The notes beneath the pieces are model-generated. The model had not been told where the DNA came from and did not search any database. It saw nothing but the letters and a program-made list of their open reading frames with translations. Below are positions 17,719-27,232 of a stretch of DNA of 64,000 bases, one piece after another. Origin of the DNA: Colwellia sp. (lineage in GTDB: Bacteria > Pseudomonadota > Gammaproteobacteria > Enterobacterales > Alteromonadaceae); the NCBI GenBank assembly GCA_002733765.1, contig NVWU01000004.1, positions 305,078 through 369,077 on the forward strand. The letters run 5' to 3'. Position numbers and translations under genes: made by a program. The stretch's first letter is position 1, and each line of letters starts with the position of its first letter.

Positions 17719-17987
17719 TATACCAATTGAATTAATGAATGTACCACTTAGCGAGAATTAAAAGGCTTAGAGGCAAGGCATTGATTGAAGAGAATGGTTA
17801 TTCCCTTATCAAAATCAATAACGCCGCATGTAGGCCTTTTAAACTCGTCCTTCGGGCGTTTCGTAGCAAACTGATAACATCACAAAATGAATGGAATATA
17901 GCATAACTATGTTTAACTCATTTTGTTTGTTCTAAGCTCACTACGTAACGCTAAGTTGGTTGATTCATTATTTCAATTGGTATTATA
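17719..17987 (+). mobile_element. MITE-like element with ~20-bp terminal inverted repeats
   Basis: A 269-bp element with no gene. Its left end TACCAATTGAATTAATGAAT (17721-17740) matches, with one difference, the reverse complement of 17961-17982. The interior has 'GGCAAGGCATTGATTGAA', 'GAATGGTTATTCCCTT' and 'AATAACGCCGCATG', which recur in diverged form and opposite orientation inside the element at 40666-40935. It has no transposase and would need one in trans. It occupies most of the 364-bp gap between the LprI-like gene and yciI. A further half copy of the end ('ATACCAATCTCATTA') abuts it at 17985. Confidence 0.7.
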
Positions 17988-18030
17988 CCAATCTCATTAA
18001 CTTTGTGAACATTCCTACTGGTTAAAATAA

Positions 18031-18333
18031 CTATGCAGGTAGTACTTTTTTGTAGGGTTTAACTGTTATTTTTTTATAAACACCCGCGGCAATATAGGGA
18101 TCAACATCAGCCCATGCTTGTGCTTGAATTAAACTATCGAATTCAGCAATAATTAACGAGCCTGTAAATCCTGCGGCTCCAGGGTCATTACTGTCTATGG
18201 CAGGACATGGGCCGGCAACTAATAAACGACCTTGATCTTGTAAGTCTGTTAAACGGGCTAAATGTTGCTCGCGTGCGGCTAAACGTTTTTCTAAGCTGTT
18301 ATCAACATCTTCACTATAAACTAGGTAGTACAT
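18031..18333 (-). CDS. YciI-like protein
   Basis: Small cytoplasmic dimeric-barrel protein of 100 residues. '[27 protein letters not shown]' carries the conserved R...H (His23-type) active-site region of YciI proteins, and '[10 protein letters not shown]' and '[24 protein letters not shown]' complete the family pattern. Some YciI proteins are hydrolases or muconolactone-isomerase-like; the E. coli one has no firm role. It lies 45 bp downstream of yciB on the same strand, the usual neighbourhood. Confidence 0.88.
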   Translation of the reverse strand: MYYLVYSEDVDNSLEKRLAAREQHLARLTDLQDQGRLLVAGPCPAIDSNDPGAAGFTGSLIIAEFDSLIQAQAWADVDPYIAAGVYKKITVKPYKKVLPA

Positions 18334-18378
18334 AAATTTTCCTATTTCAATTATTATTACTAACGGTATTGCTTGGGG

Positions 18379-18990
18379 TTATTTTTTATCACCCGGTGAT
18401 TCACTCATCACACTTGAGGTAATTTCAATGCTGTCTTCAAGTACTTCTGCTACTTCGTCAGTTTCTTGTGGAAGATATTTGTATAAGGAGAAAATAGAGC
18501 CAACAGCAAAAGCGAGTGTTAAGCCAGTTAAACCAAATACTTTAAAGTTAACCCAGGTTTCTAAATCATAATTAAAGGCAACATATAAATTAAGCGCGCC
18601 TAATAGTGCAAAAAGAGCTGCCCAAGCAAGGTTTAACCTAACCCAAATAGGCTCAGGTAAAGTTAAAGATTCAGATAAAAACTGCTTAATTAAATTTTTC
18701 TTAAAACCGTAATAACTCACGATGAGTGCTAGTGCAAAGATCTCATTAATAATGGTTACTTTCCATTTGAGGAAAAGATCATTATGTAAGAATATGGTAA
18801 GACCACCAAATACGGCAATTAAACCGAAAAATATCCAGTTTCGGGTAGGTACTTTTTCTTTTTTGATAACGTAATACAAAATTTGTAAAGCTGAAGTCGC
18901 TATTAAAGAGCCGGTAGCCCAATATATGTCAGCAAATTTATTTACTACAAAAAAAATAACTAATGGAATGTATTCTAAAACAGCGTGCAT
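18379..18990 (-). CDS. yciB: Inner membrane septation protein YciB (IspZ)
   Basis: Inner-membrane protein of 203 residues with five helices that in E. coli interacts with divisome and elongasome proteins and affects envelope integrity. Family motifs are 'LEYIPLVIFFVVNKFADIYW', 'FGGLTIFLHNDLFLKWKVTI', 'WVRLNLAWAALF' and 'NLYVAFN.....WVNFKVFG'. The acidic C-terminal tail is longer than in E. coli. It is probably co-transcribed with yciI. Confidence 0.93.
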   Translation of the reverse strand: MHAVLEYIPLVIFFVVNKFADIYWATGSLIATSALQILYYVIKKEKVPTRNWIFFGLIAVFGGLTIFLHNDLFLKWKVTIINEIFALALIVSYYGFKKNLIKQFLSESLTLPEPIWVRLNLAWAALFALLGALNLYVAFNYDLETWVNFKVFGLTGLTLAFAVGSIFSLYKYLPQETDEVAEVLEDSIEITSSVMSESPGDKK

Positions 18991-19135
18991 ATTTAACCTT
19001 AATTGCTAGAGCTGAAAATAACTCGTATTGGGTATAGCCCAGTTTTAATGAAACCAATTTTAACGAAACTTACAGTACTTTAATAGTAAAAAGCTAAGTA
19101 ATAATTTGTAACATGAAAATTACTGGAACTTTTCA

Positions 19136-19176
19136 ATGATCTTTATCAAATAAAGGGTTGTTGTCGTTTGTACTCT
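19136..19176 (+). promoter_or_regulatory. FNR/DNR-type box and -10 element for norQ
   Basis: ATGAT-CTTT-ATCAA at 19136-19149 matches the TTGAT-N4-ATCAA consensus at 9 of 10 bases. A -10-like TACTCT lies at 19171-19176. Its centre is exactly 31 bp from the box centre, which places the box at about -41.5 as in class II FNR/DNR-activated promoters. The implied transcript start (~19184) lies after the TTG at 19168 and before the ATG at 19234. Confidence 0.6.
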
Positions 19177-19233
19177 TCTTCAAGACAAGGTATTTTACCT
19201 GCAAGTAAATTACTAGGATTTAAGTTAATTAAC

Positions 19234-20019
19234 ATGTCAACAAATGAGATTTTTTATCAAGAACAAAACAATGAAGTATCCTTGTTCAATTATGCTTTTG
19301 AGCATCAATTACCTGTTTTAATTAAAGGTCCAACGGGGTGTGGTAAAACACGTTTTATTGCCCATATGGCTCAAAAATTAAACAAACCTTTATATACCGT
19401 TGCCTGTCATGATGATTTAACCGCAGCGGACTTAGTGGGTCGTCACTTAATTGGTCCACAAGGTACTTATTGGCAAGATGGCCCATTAACTAAAGCCGTA
19501 AGGGAAGGGGGGATTTGTTATCTAGATGAAGTTGTTGAAGCGCGTAAAGATACTACCGTTGTTTTGCATCCACTTGCTGATGACAGGCGTGTACTGCCTT
19601 TAGAGCGCACAGGTGAATTACTTGAAGCAGCGCCTGGTTTTATGTTGGTCGTTTCTTATAACCCAGGTTATCAAAACTTATTAAAGGGTATGAAACCAAG
19701 TACTCGACAACGCTTTGTTGCTTTACGTTTTGACTACCCAAATGCAGAGGTTGAACAACAAATATTAATTAAAGAAGCGGGTGCAGATCCGCATCTAGCA
19801 TTTAAATTGGTTGAGCTAGCAGGAGCGTTACGTAAGCTGGAACAAAATGATTTAGACGAAGTTGCTTCAACGCGATTACTTATTTATGCGGCCCGCATGA
19901 TTAGCTCAGGTATGAATGTATTAGATGTATGTCGTTGTTGTTTAGCAGAGCCATTGTCTGATGATCCACAAACGGTTAACGCATTAATGGATGTAGCTAA
20001 AATTTATTTTGATGAGTAA
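19234..20019 (+). CDS. norQ: MoxR-type AAA ATPase NorQ (CbbQ/NirQ family)
   Basis: AAA+ ATPase that, with the VWA protein NorD, is needed to activate or insert cofactors into nitric oxide reductase. Walker A is 'KGPTGCGKTRFI', Walker B 'GGICYLDEVVEARKDT', sensor 'VVSYNPGYQNLLKGMKPSTR', and 'DEVASTRLLIYAARM' is the C-terminal family motif. The ATG at 19234 (261 residues) is chosen over TTG 19168 because NorQ/CbbQ proteins begin about 30 residues before the P-loop and because the predicted transcript starts after 19168. It overlaps norE by 8 bases. Confidence 0.9.
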   Translation: MSTNEIFYQEQNNEVSLFNYAFEHQLPVLIKGPTGCGKTRFIAHMAQKLNKPLYTVACHDDLTAADLVGRHLIGPQGTYWQDGPLTKAVREGGICYLDEVVEARKDTTVVLHPLADDRRVLPLERTGELLEAAPGFMLVVSYNPGYQNLLKGMKPSTRQRFVALRFDYPNAEVEQQILIKEAGADPHLAFKLVELAGALRKLEQNDLDEVASTRLLIYAARMISSGMNVLDVCRCCLAEPLSDDPQTVNALMDVAKIYFDE

Positions 20020-20644
20020 ACAATTGAATCATTCAATGGATAGTGAGTTAGAGCCTGCTTTGGTAATAATAAATAATGAACAAATACTAGCAGAACATCG
20101 ATTACCTGGTGATTTAGCGATGTGGTTTTTTATTTTAGCTGAGCTAACCGTATTTGCCATTTTATTTATTGGCTTTGCGGTAGCTGAGCAATTAAACGCA
20201 GAGATGTTCATTGAAGGTAAAGCTAAACTACATCAAGTAGCTGGCTTAATGAATACCTTAACATTGATCACCAGTAGTTTTTTTGTTGCGTTAGCACTCA
20301 ATGCAATGCACGCAGGTGATGGTAAAAAATCAGCAAAATTACTGGTTGTGGCTAAACTTGTGGCGAGTGTTTATATCGCGGTAAAGCTATGGGAGTACCT
20401 ATCATTATTTGACCAAAATATTGATATTGAAACGAATACTTTTTTTACGCTGTATTTTATGATCACCTTTTTTCACTTAATGCATATATTGTTAGGCATG
20501 GTTATTCTTACTTTTATTGCCGTGAAAGCGAATAAAAATGAATATAACGCTAGCAACATAACGGGCTTTGAATCAGGTGCTAGTTATTGGCATATGGTCG
20601 ATATGCTTTGGATAATACTCTTCCCACTTATTTATGTGATTTAA
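20012..20644 (+). CDS. norE: NorE, heme-copper oxidase subunit III-like protein
   Basis: Integral membrane protein of 210 residues with five helices, of the cytochrome c oxidase subunit III family. Family features are 'RLPGDLAMWFFILAELTVFAILF', 'LITSSFFVALALNAM', 'FFHLMHILLGMVIL' and the last helix 'YWHMVDMLWIILFPLIYVI'. NorE supports NO reductase activity in denitrifiers but is not a catalytic subunit. It sits directly after norQ (8-bp overlap). The alternative start ATG at 20039 would remove a polar leader. Confidence 0.85.
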   Translation: MSKQLNHSMDSELEPALVIINNEQILAEHRLPGDLAMWFFILAELTVFAILFIGFAVAEQLNAEMFIEGKAKLHQVAGLMNTLTLITSSFFVALALNAMHAGDGKKSAKLLVVAKLVASVYIAVKLWEYLSLFDQNIDIETNTFFTLYFMITFFHLMHILLGMVILTFIAVKANKNEYNASNITGFESGASYWHMVDMLWIILFPLIYVI

Positions 20645-20649
20645 CCCCT

Positions 20650-20913
20650 ATGAAAACACTTTATTCAAATAAGAAAAACACCTTAAGCTGGTTATGGTTA
20701 ATGATTTTAACGGTTATTTCTACATTTATTGGTTTGGTCCTTAATAATAAAACTTTGTTTATTGGTACTGTTTTATTTATTGTGTTTTTAAAGGGACAGC
20801 AAATTATTGATGTTTTTATGGAGCTTGCCCAAGCGCCTAAATTTTGGCGACGACTATTCTTAGGCTATGTTACGGTACTTCCCATCATCATTGGCTTTAT
20901 TTATATACTTTAA
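20650..20913 (+). CDS. norF: NorF-like small membrane protein
   Basis: Membrane protein of 87 residues and three helices, resembling NorF / cytochrome oxidase subunit IV-like proteins. 'LKGQQIIDVFMELAQAPKFWRRLFLGYV' fits the conserved (K/R)G..I.D.FM.L..AP..WR signature of that family. The ATG at 20650, five bases after the norE stop, is taken as the start; a longer frame from 20587 would lie inside norE. Known norF products are needed for full NO reductase activity. Confidence 0.72.
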   Translation: MKTLYSNKKNTLSWLWLMILTVISTFIGLVLNNKTLFIGTVLFIVFLKGQQIIDVFMELAQAPKFWRRLFLGYVTVLPIIIGFIYIL

Positions 20914-20937
20914 TTACCTCTTAATAATAGTAGGTAA

Positions 20938-21291
20938 ATGAGCATGAAATCTAATCAACAAAATAACCCCGCTATTATTTATCAATCACTTTACCTTGCC
21001 AATTTATTGTTAGTACCCGCTCTTAGTTTTATGGTGCTTGTTTATTATCTATATCACGCTAAGACTCAGTCTAACTTCAACCGAATTCATTTAATTAGGT
21101 GTCTTCAAATTTCAGCGTTAGCTGGATTAATGCTAGGGATAGCACCCATTTTTTATATTTTTTATTCTGATGAATTTAGTTCGTCAGTTATGATTAGTAT
21201 TTTTTATTTTGTCACATTACATACCGGTTTTATCTTAATAGGAATGCTTAACTTAGCCCGAGCCATGTCAAAAAAGCTGCCACTACTTTAA
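20938..21291 (+). CDS. Membrane protein of unknown function in the nor accessory cluster
   Basis: I do not recognise this 117-residue protein. It has three or four hydrophobic helices ('LLLVPALSFMVLVYYLYHAK', 'LQISALAGLMLGIAPIFYIF', 'MISIFYFVTLHTGFILIGML') and a short polar start. The ATG at 20938 is preceded by AGG three bases upstream of the AAATG. Its place between norF and norD, on the same strand with a 24-bp gap from norF, suggests a role in NO reductase assembly or electron transfer, but nothing in the sequence (no CxxCH, no His pair pattern I can assign) shows it. Confidence 0.6.
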   Translation: MSMKSNQQNNPAIIYQSLYLANLLLVPALSFMVLVYYLYHAKTQSNFNRIHLIRCLQISALAGLMLGIAPIFYIFYSDEFSSSVMISIFYFVTLHTGFILIGMLNLARAMSKKLPLL

Positions 21292-21358
21292 TCTGAGTTA
21301 GTTGAAAAGGTTCCTATTTTAAATTTTCTCCACTCATTTGTTAATTATTATAGTGATG

Positions 21359-21399
21359 TTGACCCAAATCACATAACCATGCCTTGTATTTGATACACT
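21359..21399 (+). promoter_or_regulatory. FNR/DNR-type box and -10 element for norD
   Basis: TTGAC-CCAA-ATCAC (21359-21372) matches the Anr/Dnr-type version of the FNR consensus (8 of 10 bases against TTGAT-N4-ATCAA). TACACT at 21394-21399 is centred 31 bp from the box centre, again a class II -41.5 geometry, with predicted start near 21407. The norD ATG is at 21433. norD-dnrP therefore seem to form a second low-oxygen/NO-induced unit. Confidence 0.65.
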
Positions 21400-21432
21400 A
21401 TTGATATTATTTATTAGTGAAATGGTTTGGTT

Positions 21433-23280
21433 ATGGAAGAGTGGGTTGGTGGCCTGTGGCATAAATATATTACGCGCAAGGCTAACCCTGAGTATGATGA
21501 TGCTCGTGTAGTTTTTGATGATGTTCATAAATCGGTTGGTATGATTTTTAGAGCGTTAGGTGGCGATGCTATTAAACGTGTTGAAGCCGCGACAGGGCGA
21601 GAGTATTTAAGTCGTAAAAGCTTATTACAAAAAATTTCAGGTGACACTCAACTCGTTAGTTTGGCTTGGCAAGATGAAGAAAGTTTACGTTTGCCTGAAT
21701 CACTCGCCATTTTTGCCGATAAATCACTCAATTATGACCTCTATATTTGGTTAGCAGTATTAGCTGCTCATCATGGTGGTAGCTTTAGCCATTGGGCACA
21801 AAACAATCAAACCTTGGTGGTTAATGTTTTAGAAAAATTTCCCGCGTTGCGTAACCGTTATCAACGATTAGCGAAGGCTTTTGTTGCCAGTAGGCCTACG
21901 ATAGAAAGTTTGCCTAAAGAAGAAAAAGAAATGGAACAAGCGATTGTTAATGCCATTTTAAAGCCCGGCTCGGTGATTGAATTTCCACTGGTAAACTTTG
22001 CACCTAAACCTGTGTACTTATGGTTATACCCATCGTCGAGTGCGGATGAGTTAATCATGCCAGAATATCAAGAGGCTAATAAGGGCAAAGAGACAGAAAA
22101 TCAAGAAAATAAATCAATTAAAAAAGCAGAAACAAGTCGTAAAAAAGCTGAACGTACTGATGCACCAGATGAAAAGCAAGGTATGATGATTTTTCGATTG
22201 GAGAGCTTATTTTCTTGGAGTGAATTTTCTAAGTTAGATCGTGGTTGTGATGATAGCGATGACGATGATGATATCTCTAAAACAGTGGATGATCTTGATA
22301 AAATCACCCTAGCCAAAGAGCAGGAACAGCAAAAAAGTGCTCAAATAAAAATAGACCTTGATTTACCCTCTGCTTCAGAAGATGACATTCCACTAGGCGA
22401 AGGGCTCAAACTACCTGAATGGGATTATAAAAAACACACCTTAGTAGCTGATCGCTGTTTATTGCAACCTATGTTACCCAAAGGGGCAACTGCAAAAAAA
22501 CTACCGATAAAGCTACAGAAATTGGCGAAAACAATTCAAGCACAATTTGAACAATTACGCAGTGTTCGATATTGGTTAAAGGCAGAGCCGCAAGGTGAAG
22601 AGTTAGATTTAAGCGCATGGTTAGACTTTCATATTGAAAGCCAAATTTCGCCAACACCTCAACGGGGATTATATAAATCATTTAGAGGCAATAATCGCGA
22701 TTTATCTTGTTTACTGCTAGCTGATTTGTCTATGTCTACCGATGCACATCTGAACGATAACGTTAGAGTGATAGACGTTGTGCAAGATAGCATGCTACTT
22801 TTTGGTGAAGCGCTACAATCGGTAGGTGATAGTTTTGCTATGTATGGTTTTTCATCAGTAAAACGCCATCATGTCCGTTTTACTATGTTGAAAAACTTTA
22901 ATGAACGTTATGATGATCAAATACGAGGTCGTATTCAAGCCATTAAACCTGGATTTTATACACGTATGGGCGCGGCTATTCGTCAAGCAACTAAGGTGAT
23001 TAACGAACAAAAAAGTAGTGAAAAATTATTGCTTATTATTACTGATGGTAAGCCTAATGATATTGATCATTACGAAGGACGCTTTGGTATAGAAGATACT
23101 CATCAGGCAATAAATGAAGCTAAAAAATTAGGGATAAAACCTTTTTGTATAACCATTGATACTGATGCGCAAGACTACTTACCTTATTTATTTGGTAGTG
23201 ATGGCTTTACCGTAATTCTTAGGCCTGAACAACTGCCGATGCGTTTACCACAATTATATCATCAACTAACTACTCAATAG
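21433..23280 (+). CDS. norD: NorD, von Willebrand factor A-domain activator of nitric oxide reductase
   Basis: Cytoplasmic protein of 615 residues that partners the NorQ ATPase in maturing NO reductase. The N-terminal half is the helical NorD/CoxE-like region ('MEEWVGGLWHKYITR', 'HHGGSFSHWAQ'). A charged, acidic linker follows (about 225-330, 'DDSDDDDD'). The C-terminal VWA domain has the metal-ion site 'LLADLSMSTD', a Thr in 'FYTRMGAAIRQAT', and 'LLIITDGKPND'. The ATG at 21433 is preferred to TTG 21427. The nearby FNR/DNR box predicts anaerobic or NO induction. Confidence 0.92.
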   Translation: MEEWVGGLWHKYITRKANPEYDDARVVFDDVHKSVGMIFRALGGDAIKRVEAATGREYLSRKSLLQKISGDTQLVSLAWQDEESLRLPESLAIFADKSLNYDLYIWLAVLAAHHGGSFSHWAQNNQTLVVNVLEKFPALRNRYQRLAKAFVASRPTIESLPKEEKEMEQAIVNAILKPGSVIEFPLVNFAPKPVYLWLYPSSSADELIMPEYQEANKGKETENQENKSIKKAETSRKKAERTDAPDEKQGMMIFRLESLFSWSEFSKLDRGCDDSDDDDDISKTVDDLDKITLAKEQEQQKSAQIKIDLDLPSASEDDIPLGEGLKLPEWDYKKHTLVADRCLLQPMLPKGATAKKLPIKLQKLAKTIQAQFEQLRSVRYWLKAEPQGEELDLSAWLDFHIESQISPTPQRGLYKSFRGNNRDLSCLLLADLSMSTDAHLNDNVRVIDVVQDSMLLFGEALQSVGDSFAMYGFSSVKRHHVRFTMLKNFNERYDDQIRGRIQAIKPGFYTRMGAAIRQATKVINEQKSSEKLLLIITDGKPNDIDHYEGRFGIEDTHQAINEAKKLGIKPFCITIDTDAQDYLPYLFGSDGFTVILRPEQLPMRLPQLYHQLTTQ

Positions 23281-23291
23281 AGACTTTAATA

Positions 23292-23486
23292 ATGAATCAG
23301 AACAGTAAAAAGTGTCTTTATTGTGAAGTTGAAAATGACAGTAACAATGAAAATTGCAGTCATTGTGGTATGGCACTACCGACTAAACACCCTAATGACA
23401 AACAAACTACCATTAGTTTGTTTGTCAAAGTGTTTTGGGGAATAGTCTTATTTTGTGTCATTATGATGGCTTACCTACCAAGATAA
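23292..23486 (+). CDS. Small zinc-ribbon membrane protein, DnrP-like
   Basis: 64 residues: an N-terminal zinc ribbon with two CxxC knuckles ('KCLYCEVE', 'ENCSHCGMALP') followed by one membrane helix ('FVKVFWGIVLFCVIMMAYL'). The layout and 'HCGMALP' resemble the short DnrP proteins next to dnr/nor genes in Pseudomonas. The gene starts 11 bases after the norD stop, so the two are co-transcribed. The function is unknown; a role in the NO response is suggested by position only. Confidence 0.65.
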   Translation: MNQNSKKCLYCEVENDSNNENCSHCGMALPTKHPNDKQTTISLFVKVFWGIVLFCVIMMAYLPR

Positions 23487-23539
23487 CGTCACTTTATTAA
23501 GAGCGTTTAATTCACCTTAGTAAGTAACAATAAAAGCTC

Positions 23540-24406
23540 TTATGATAAATGGGCCAATAGGTAATCTACCAATAATCTAATTTTGGACGAAAGATGACGA
23601 TTTTGTGGATAAATGGCCCAAATACCTTCATCAGGTACTTTATAATTATCTAACAATGTAATTAAACTGCCCTTTTCTAGGTGTTCTTTAAGGTAGTAAT
23701 CAGGCAATTGAACTATTCCCAAGCCTTTTAATGCCGCGTCAACTAAGCCAAAGCCACTGTTGTAGCGTAACTTTCCCGCCACACGAAGATTCTTTTCCTT
23801 GCCTCCATCGCTAAAGTGCCAATAATCTCGTGTACCTAACAGACAACTGTGTTTATTAAGTTCAGACAACGAGTGAGGAATACCATATTTATCTAAATAT
23901 GCCGGCGATGCGCAAACATGGTTTGTTCGCTCTGCTAATTTTTTTGCCATCATCGAAGAGTCACTCAATTTACCTAAACGAATAGCTAAATCAAAGCCTT
24001 CATCAACTAAATCGAGCTGTTGATTACTTAAATAGGCAGTAACTTCAATATCGGTATATTGCATCATAAAATCATTGATTAGAGGCAATATATGTTGTTC
24101 ACCATAGGTAATAGGGGCTGTTAACTTTATTTTTCCTTGGGGTTTTGATTGTAAATTAGTAACGGCTCTTTCAGCGGCATCTAGTCCATCAAGTACACCA
24201 CGGCAGTGTTGATAAAAAATACGCCCCTCTTCAGTCAAAGATACTTTGCGAGTTGTTCGATAGAACAGCTTAATATTAAGGCGTTGTTCTAACGCATTAA
24301 CTTGACGACTTACTTGAGCCGTTGAGATAGCCAATTTTTTTGATGCGTGAGTAAAGCTCTCCGTTTCGGCAACATTGACAAACTCACTAATCCCTTCCCA
24401 CTGCAT
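23540..24406 (-). CDS. LysR-family transcriptional regulator
   Basis: 288 residues with an N-terminal winged helix-turn-helix ('FTHASKKLAISTAQVSRQVNALEQRLNIKLFYR') and a C-terminal periplasmic-binding-like effector domain from about 90. Among LysR proteins the 'RTTRKVSLTEEG' and 'YGEQHILPLINDFM' phrases place it in the large AaeR/DmlR-like branch. It is divergently transcribed from frmA with 185 bp between, the classic layout of a LysR regulator controlling its neighbour. An aldehyde or nitrosothiol effector is only a guess. Confidence 0.9.
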   Translation of the reverse strand: MQWEGISEFVNVAETESFTHASKKLAISTAQVSRQVNALEQRLNIKLFYRTTRKVSLTEEGRIFYQHCRGVLDGLDAAERAVTNLQSKPQGKIKLTAPITYGEQHILPLINDFMMQYTDIEVTAYLSNQQLDLVDEGFDLAIRLGKLSDSSMMAKKLAERTNHVCASPAYLDKYGIPHSLSELNKHSCLLGTRDYWHFSDGGKEKNLRVAGKLRYNSGFGLVDAALKGLGIVQLPDYYLKEHLEKGSLITLLDNYKVPDEGIWAIYPQNRHLSSKIRLLVDYLLAHLS

Positions 24407-24573
24407 GATTGTTACCTATATGTAAAAGTTATTTACCAAAACACTATATTATCATTATTTTGGAAACAGATATAATGCTCCTTATAAAGACAAATACGAT
24501 GTGGCAAAGTAAAGTAAAGCCATCTTTGGATTTGAGAACATTTTTAGACCAATCATTAATTAACGTTTATTAA

Positions 24574-25722
<1,149 letters not shown>

Positions 25723-25780
25723 TCATTAATTCTGTTGTCCCACAATAGCAAAGAGTGGGGCAGCATCTTGGGGTTTTAAT

Positions 25781-26620
25781 ATGACAATTGAAAATTTAAG
25801 TATAAATAAAGTTTTTGGTGGTTGGCACAAACAATACAGCCATTACGCTAAAACAGTAAACTGCGACATGCGTTTTGCTATCTACTTGCCACCACAAGCA
25901 TCAAGTAATAATAAAGTGCCCGTTGTATATTGGCTGTCTGGCCTAACATGTACCGATGAAAATTTTATGCAAAAAGCAGGTGCACTACGTGTTGCCGCTA
26001 AATTAGGTATTGCTATTGTTGCACCAGACACTAGCCCTCGTGGGGCTGATGTTGCTGATGATGAAGGCTATGATTTGGGGCAAGGTGCAGGTTTTTACGT
26101 CAATGCCACGCAAGCGCCTTGGAATCGTCATTACCAAATGTATGATTATGTGGTTAACGAGTTACCTGATCTTATTGAAGCGACTTTCCCCGTTTCAGAT
26201 AAACGTTCCATTGCAGGGCATTCTATGGGAGGACATGGCGCATTAACGATTGCCATGCTAAACCCTGAACGTTATAGCTCAATGTCAGCATTTAGTCCTA
26301 TTAGCAACCCAATGAATTGTCCTTGGGGACAAAAAGCGTTTACGGCTTATTTAGGGAAAGATAAAGCCAATTGGCGTAAGCATGATACAAGTGAGTTAAT
26401 AAAACAGGCAACACAGTTTGTGCCGGGTAAAGTTGATCAGGGCCTTGCGGATGATTTTTTGCGTGAACAATTAAAGCCAGAAATGTTAACCGCAGCAGCC
26501 AAAACAAATAACTATCCTTTGGCGTTAGGGCTTCATGAAGGTTATGATCATAGTTACTATTTTATTGCGAGCTTTATTGAAGAGCATTTACGTTTTCATG
26601 CCGATCACTTGAGCAAATAA
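25781..26620 (+). CDS. fghA: S-formylglutathione hydrolase
   Basis: Serine hydrolase (esterase D family) that releases formate and glutathione from S-formylglutathione, the step after FrmA. The nucleophile is in 'AGHSMGGHGAL', the oxyanion region in 'VYWLSGLTCTDENF', Asp near 'VDQGLADDFL', and the catalytic His in 'HEGYDHSYYF'. At 279 residues it has family length. It starts 58 bp after frmA and is probably in the same operon. Confidence 0.96.
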   Translation: MTIENLSINKVFGGWHKQYSHYAKTVNCDMRFAIYLPPQASSNNKVPVVYWLSGLTCTDENFMQKAGALRVAAKLGIAIVAPDTSPRGADVADDEGYDLGQGAGFYVNATQAPWNRHYQMYDYVVNELPDLIEATFPVSDKRSIAGHSMGGHGALTIAMLNPERYSSMSAFSPISNPMNCPWGQKAFTAYLGKDKANWRKHDTSELIKQATQFVPGKVDQGLADDFLREQLKPEMLTAAAKTNNYPLALGLHEGYDHSYYFIASFIEEHLRFHADHLSK

Positions 26621-26624
26621 AACA

Positions 26625-26697
26625 ATACCAATTTCATTCATTAGGTGATCTACTTTATACATAGTAGCAATGAACAGGTATTTGGTGAAATTGGTAT
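26625..26697. repeat. 'ATACCAAT'-ended palindromic repeat, 73 bp
   Basis: Ends ATACCAATTTCA (26625-26636) and TGAAATTGGTAT (26686-26697) are perfect inverted repeats of 12 bp. The inside carries a small TACT...AGTA hairpin. It lies just after the fghA stop, where it could also act as a transcript-end hairpin. It belongs with the elements at 16008, 17719 and 46503. Confidence 0.6.
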
Positions 26698-26826
26698 AAA
26701 GTTTATGTGATTCTTTGGTGCACATACTTTTTGAACGCGTTGATAAAGCTGGCGGTAAACCATATTATATATAGTGATTACTAAATTAAGCGTAGAATTA
26801 TTGTAATATAATAAAGGTAAATATTG

Positions 26827-27201
26827 ATGGCAGATAATAATTACAAAGACAAACTCAGTGACGCGGCATTTAAAGTATGCCGTTTAGCGGCAACAGAACA
26901 GCCTTTTACTGGGAAGTATAATGATCATTTCCAAGCAGGTACCTATTTATGCGCCTGTTGTGATACAACGCTTTTTACCAGTGAAAGTAAATTCGATTCA
27001 GGTTGCGGTTGGCCGAGTTTTTTTGATGGCATAGTCAACAATATAACTTATATTGAAGATTTAACTCACGGTATGGTGCGTGTTGAAATTCAATGTCAGC
27101 AATGTCAATCTCACCTTGGTCATGTGTTTGATGATGGCCCTAAACCTACCGGAAAAAGGTATTGCGTTAACTCGTTAAGTTTAACTTTTCAAACGAAATA
27201 G
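26827..27201 (+). CDS. msrB: Peptide methionine-(R)-S-oxide reductase
   Basis: Repairs methionine-R-sulfoxide in proteins. 124 residues. Structural zinc knuckles are 'LCACC' and 'QCQQCQSH', the core is 'FDSGCGWPSFF', and the catalytic cysteine is in 'GKRYCVNSLSL'. The ATG at 26827 is used, with AAGGT about ten bases upstream. A TTG directly before it would add only one residue. It is separated from fghA by a repeat and a ~130-bp spacer, so likely has its own promoter. Confidence 0.96.
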   Translation: MADNNYKDKLSDAAFKVCRLAATEQPFTGKYNDHFQAGTYLCACCDTTLFTSESKFDSGCGWPSFFDGIVNNITYIEDLTHGMVRVEIQCQQCQSHLGHVFDDGPKPTGKRYCVNSLSLTFQTK

Positions 27202-27232
27202 CGAGTAAATAGTCAGCAAAAATAAAAGGCAC

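Noticed and set aside
19168..19233. Longer norQ starting at TTG 19168
   Set aside because: The predicted FNR/DNR-dependent transcript starts after this codon and the extra 22 residues do not fit the family.
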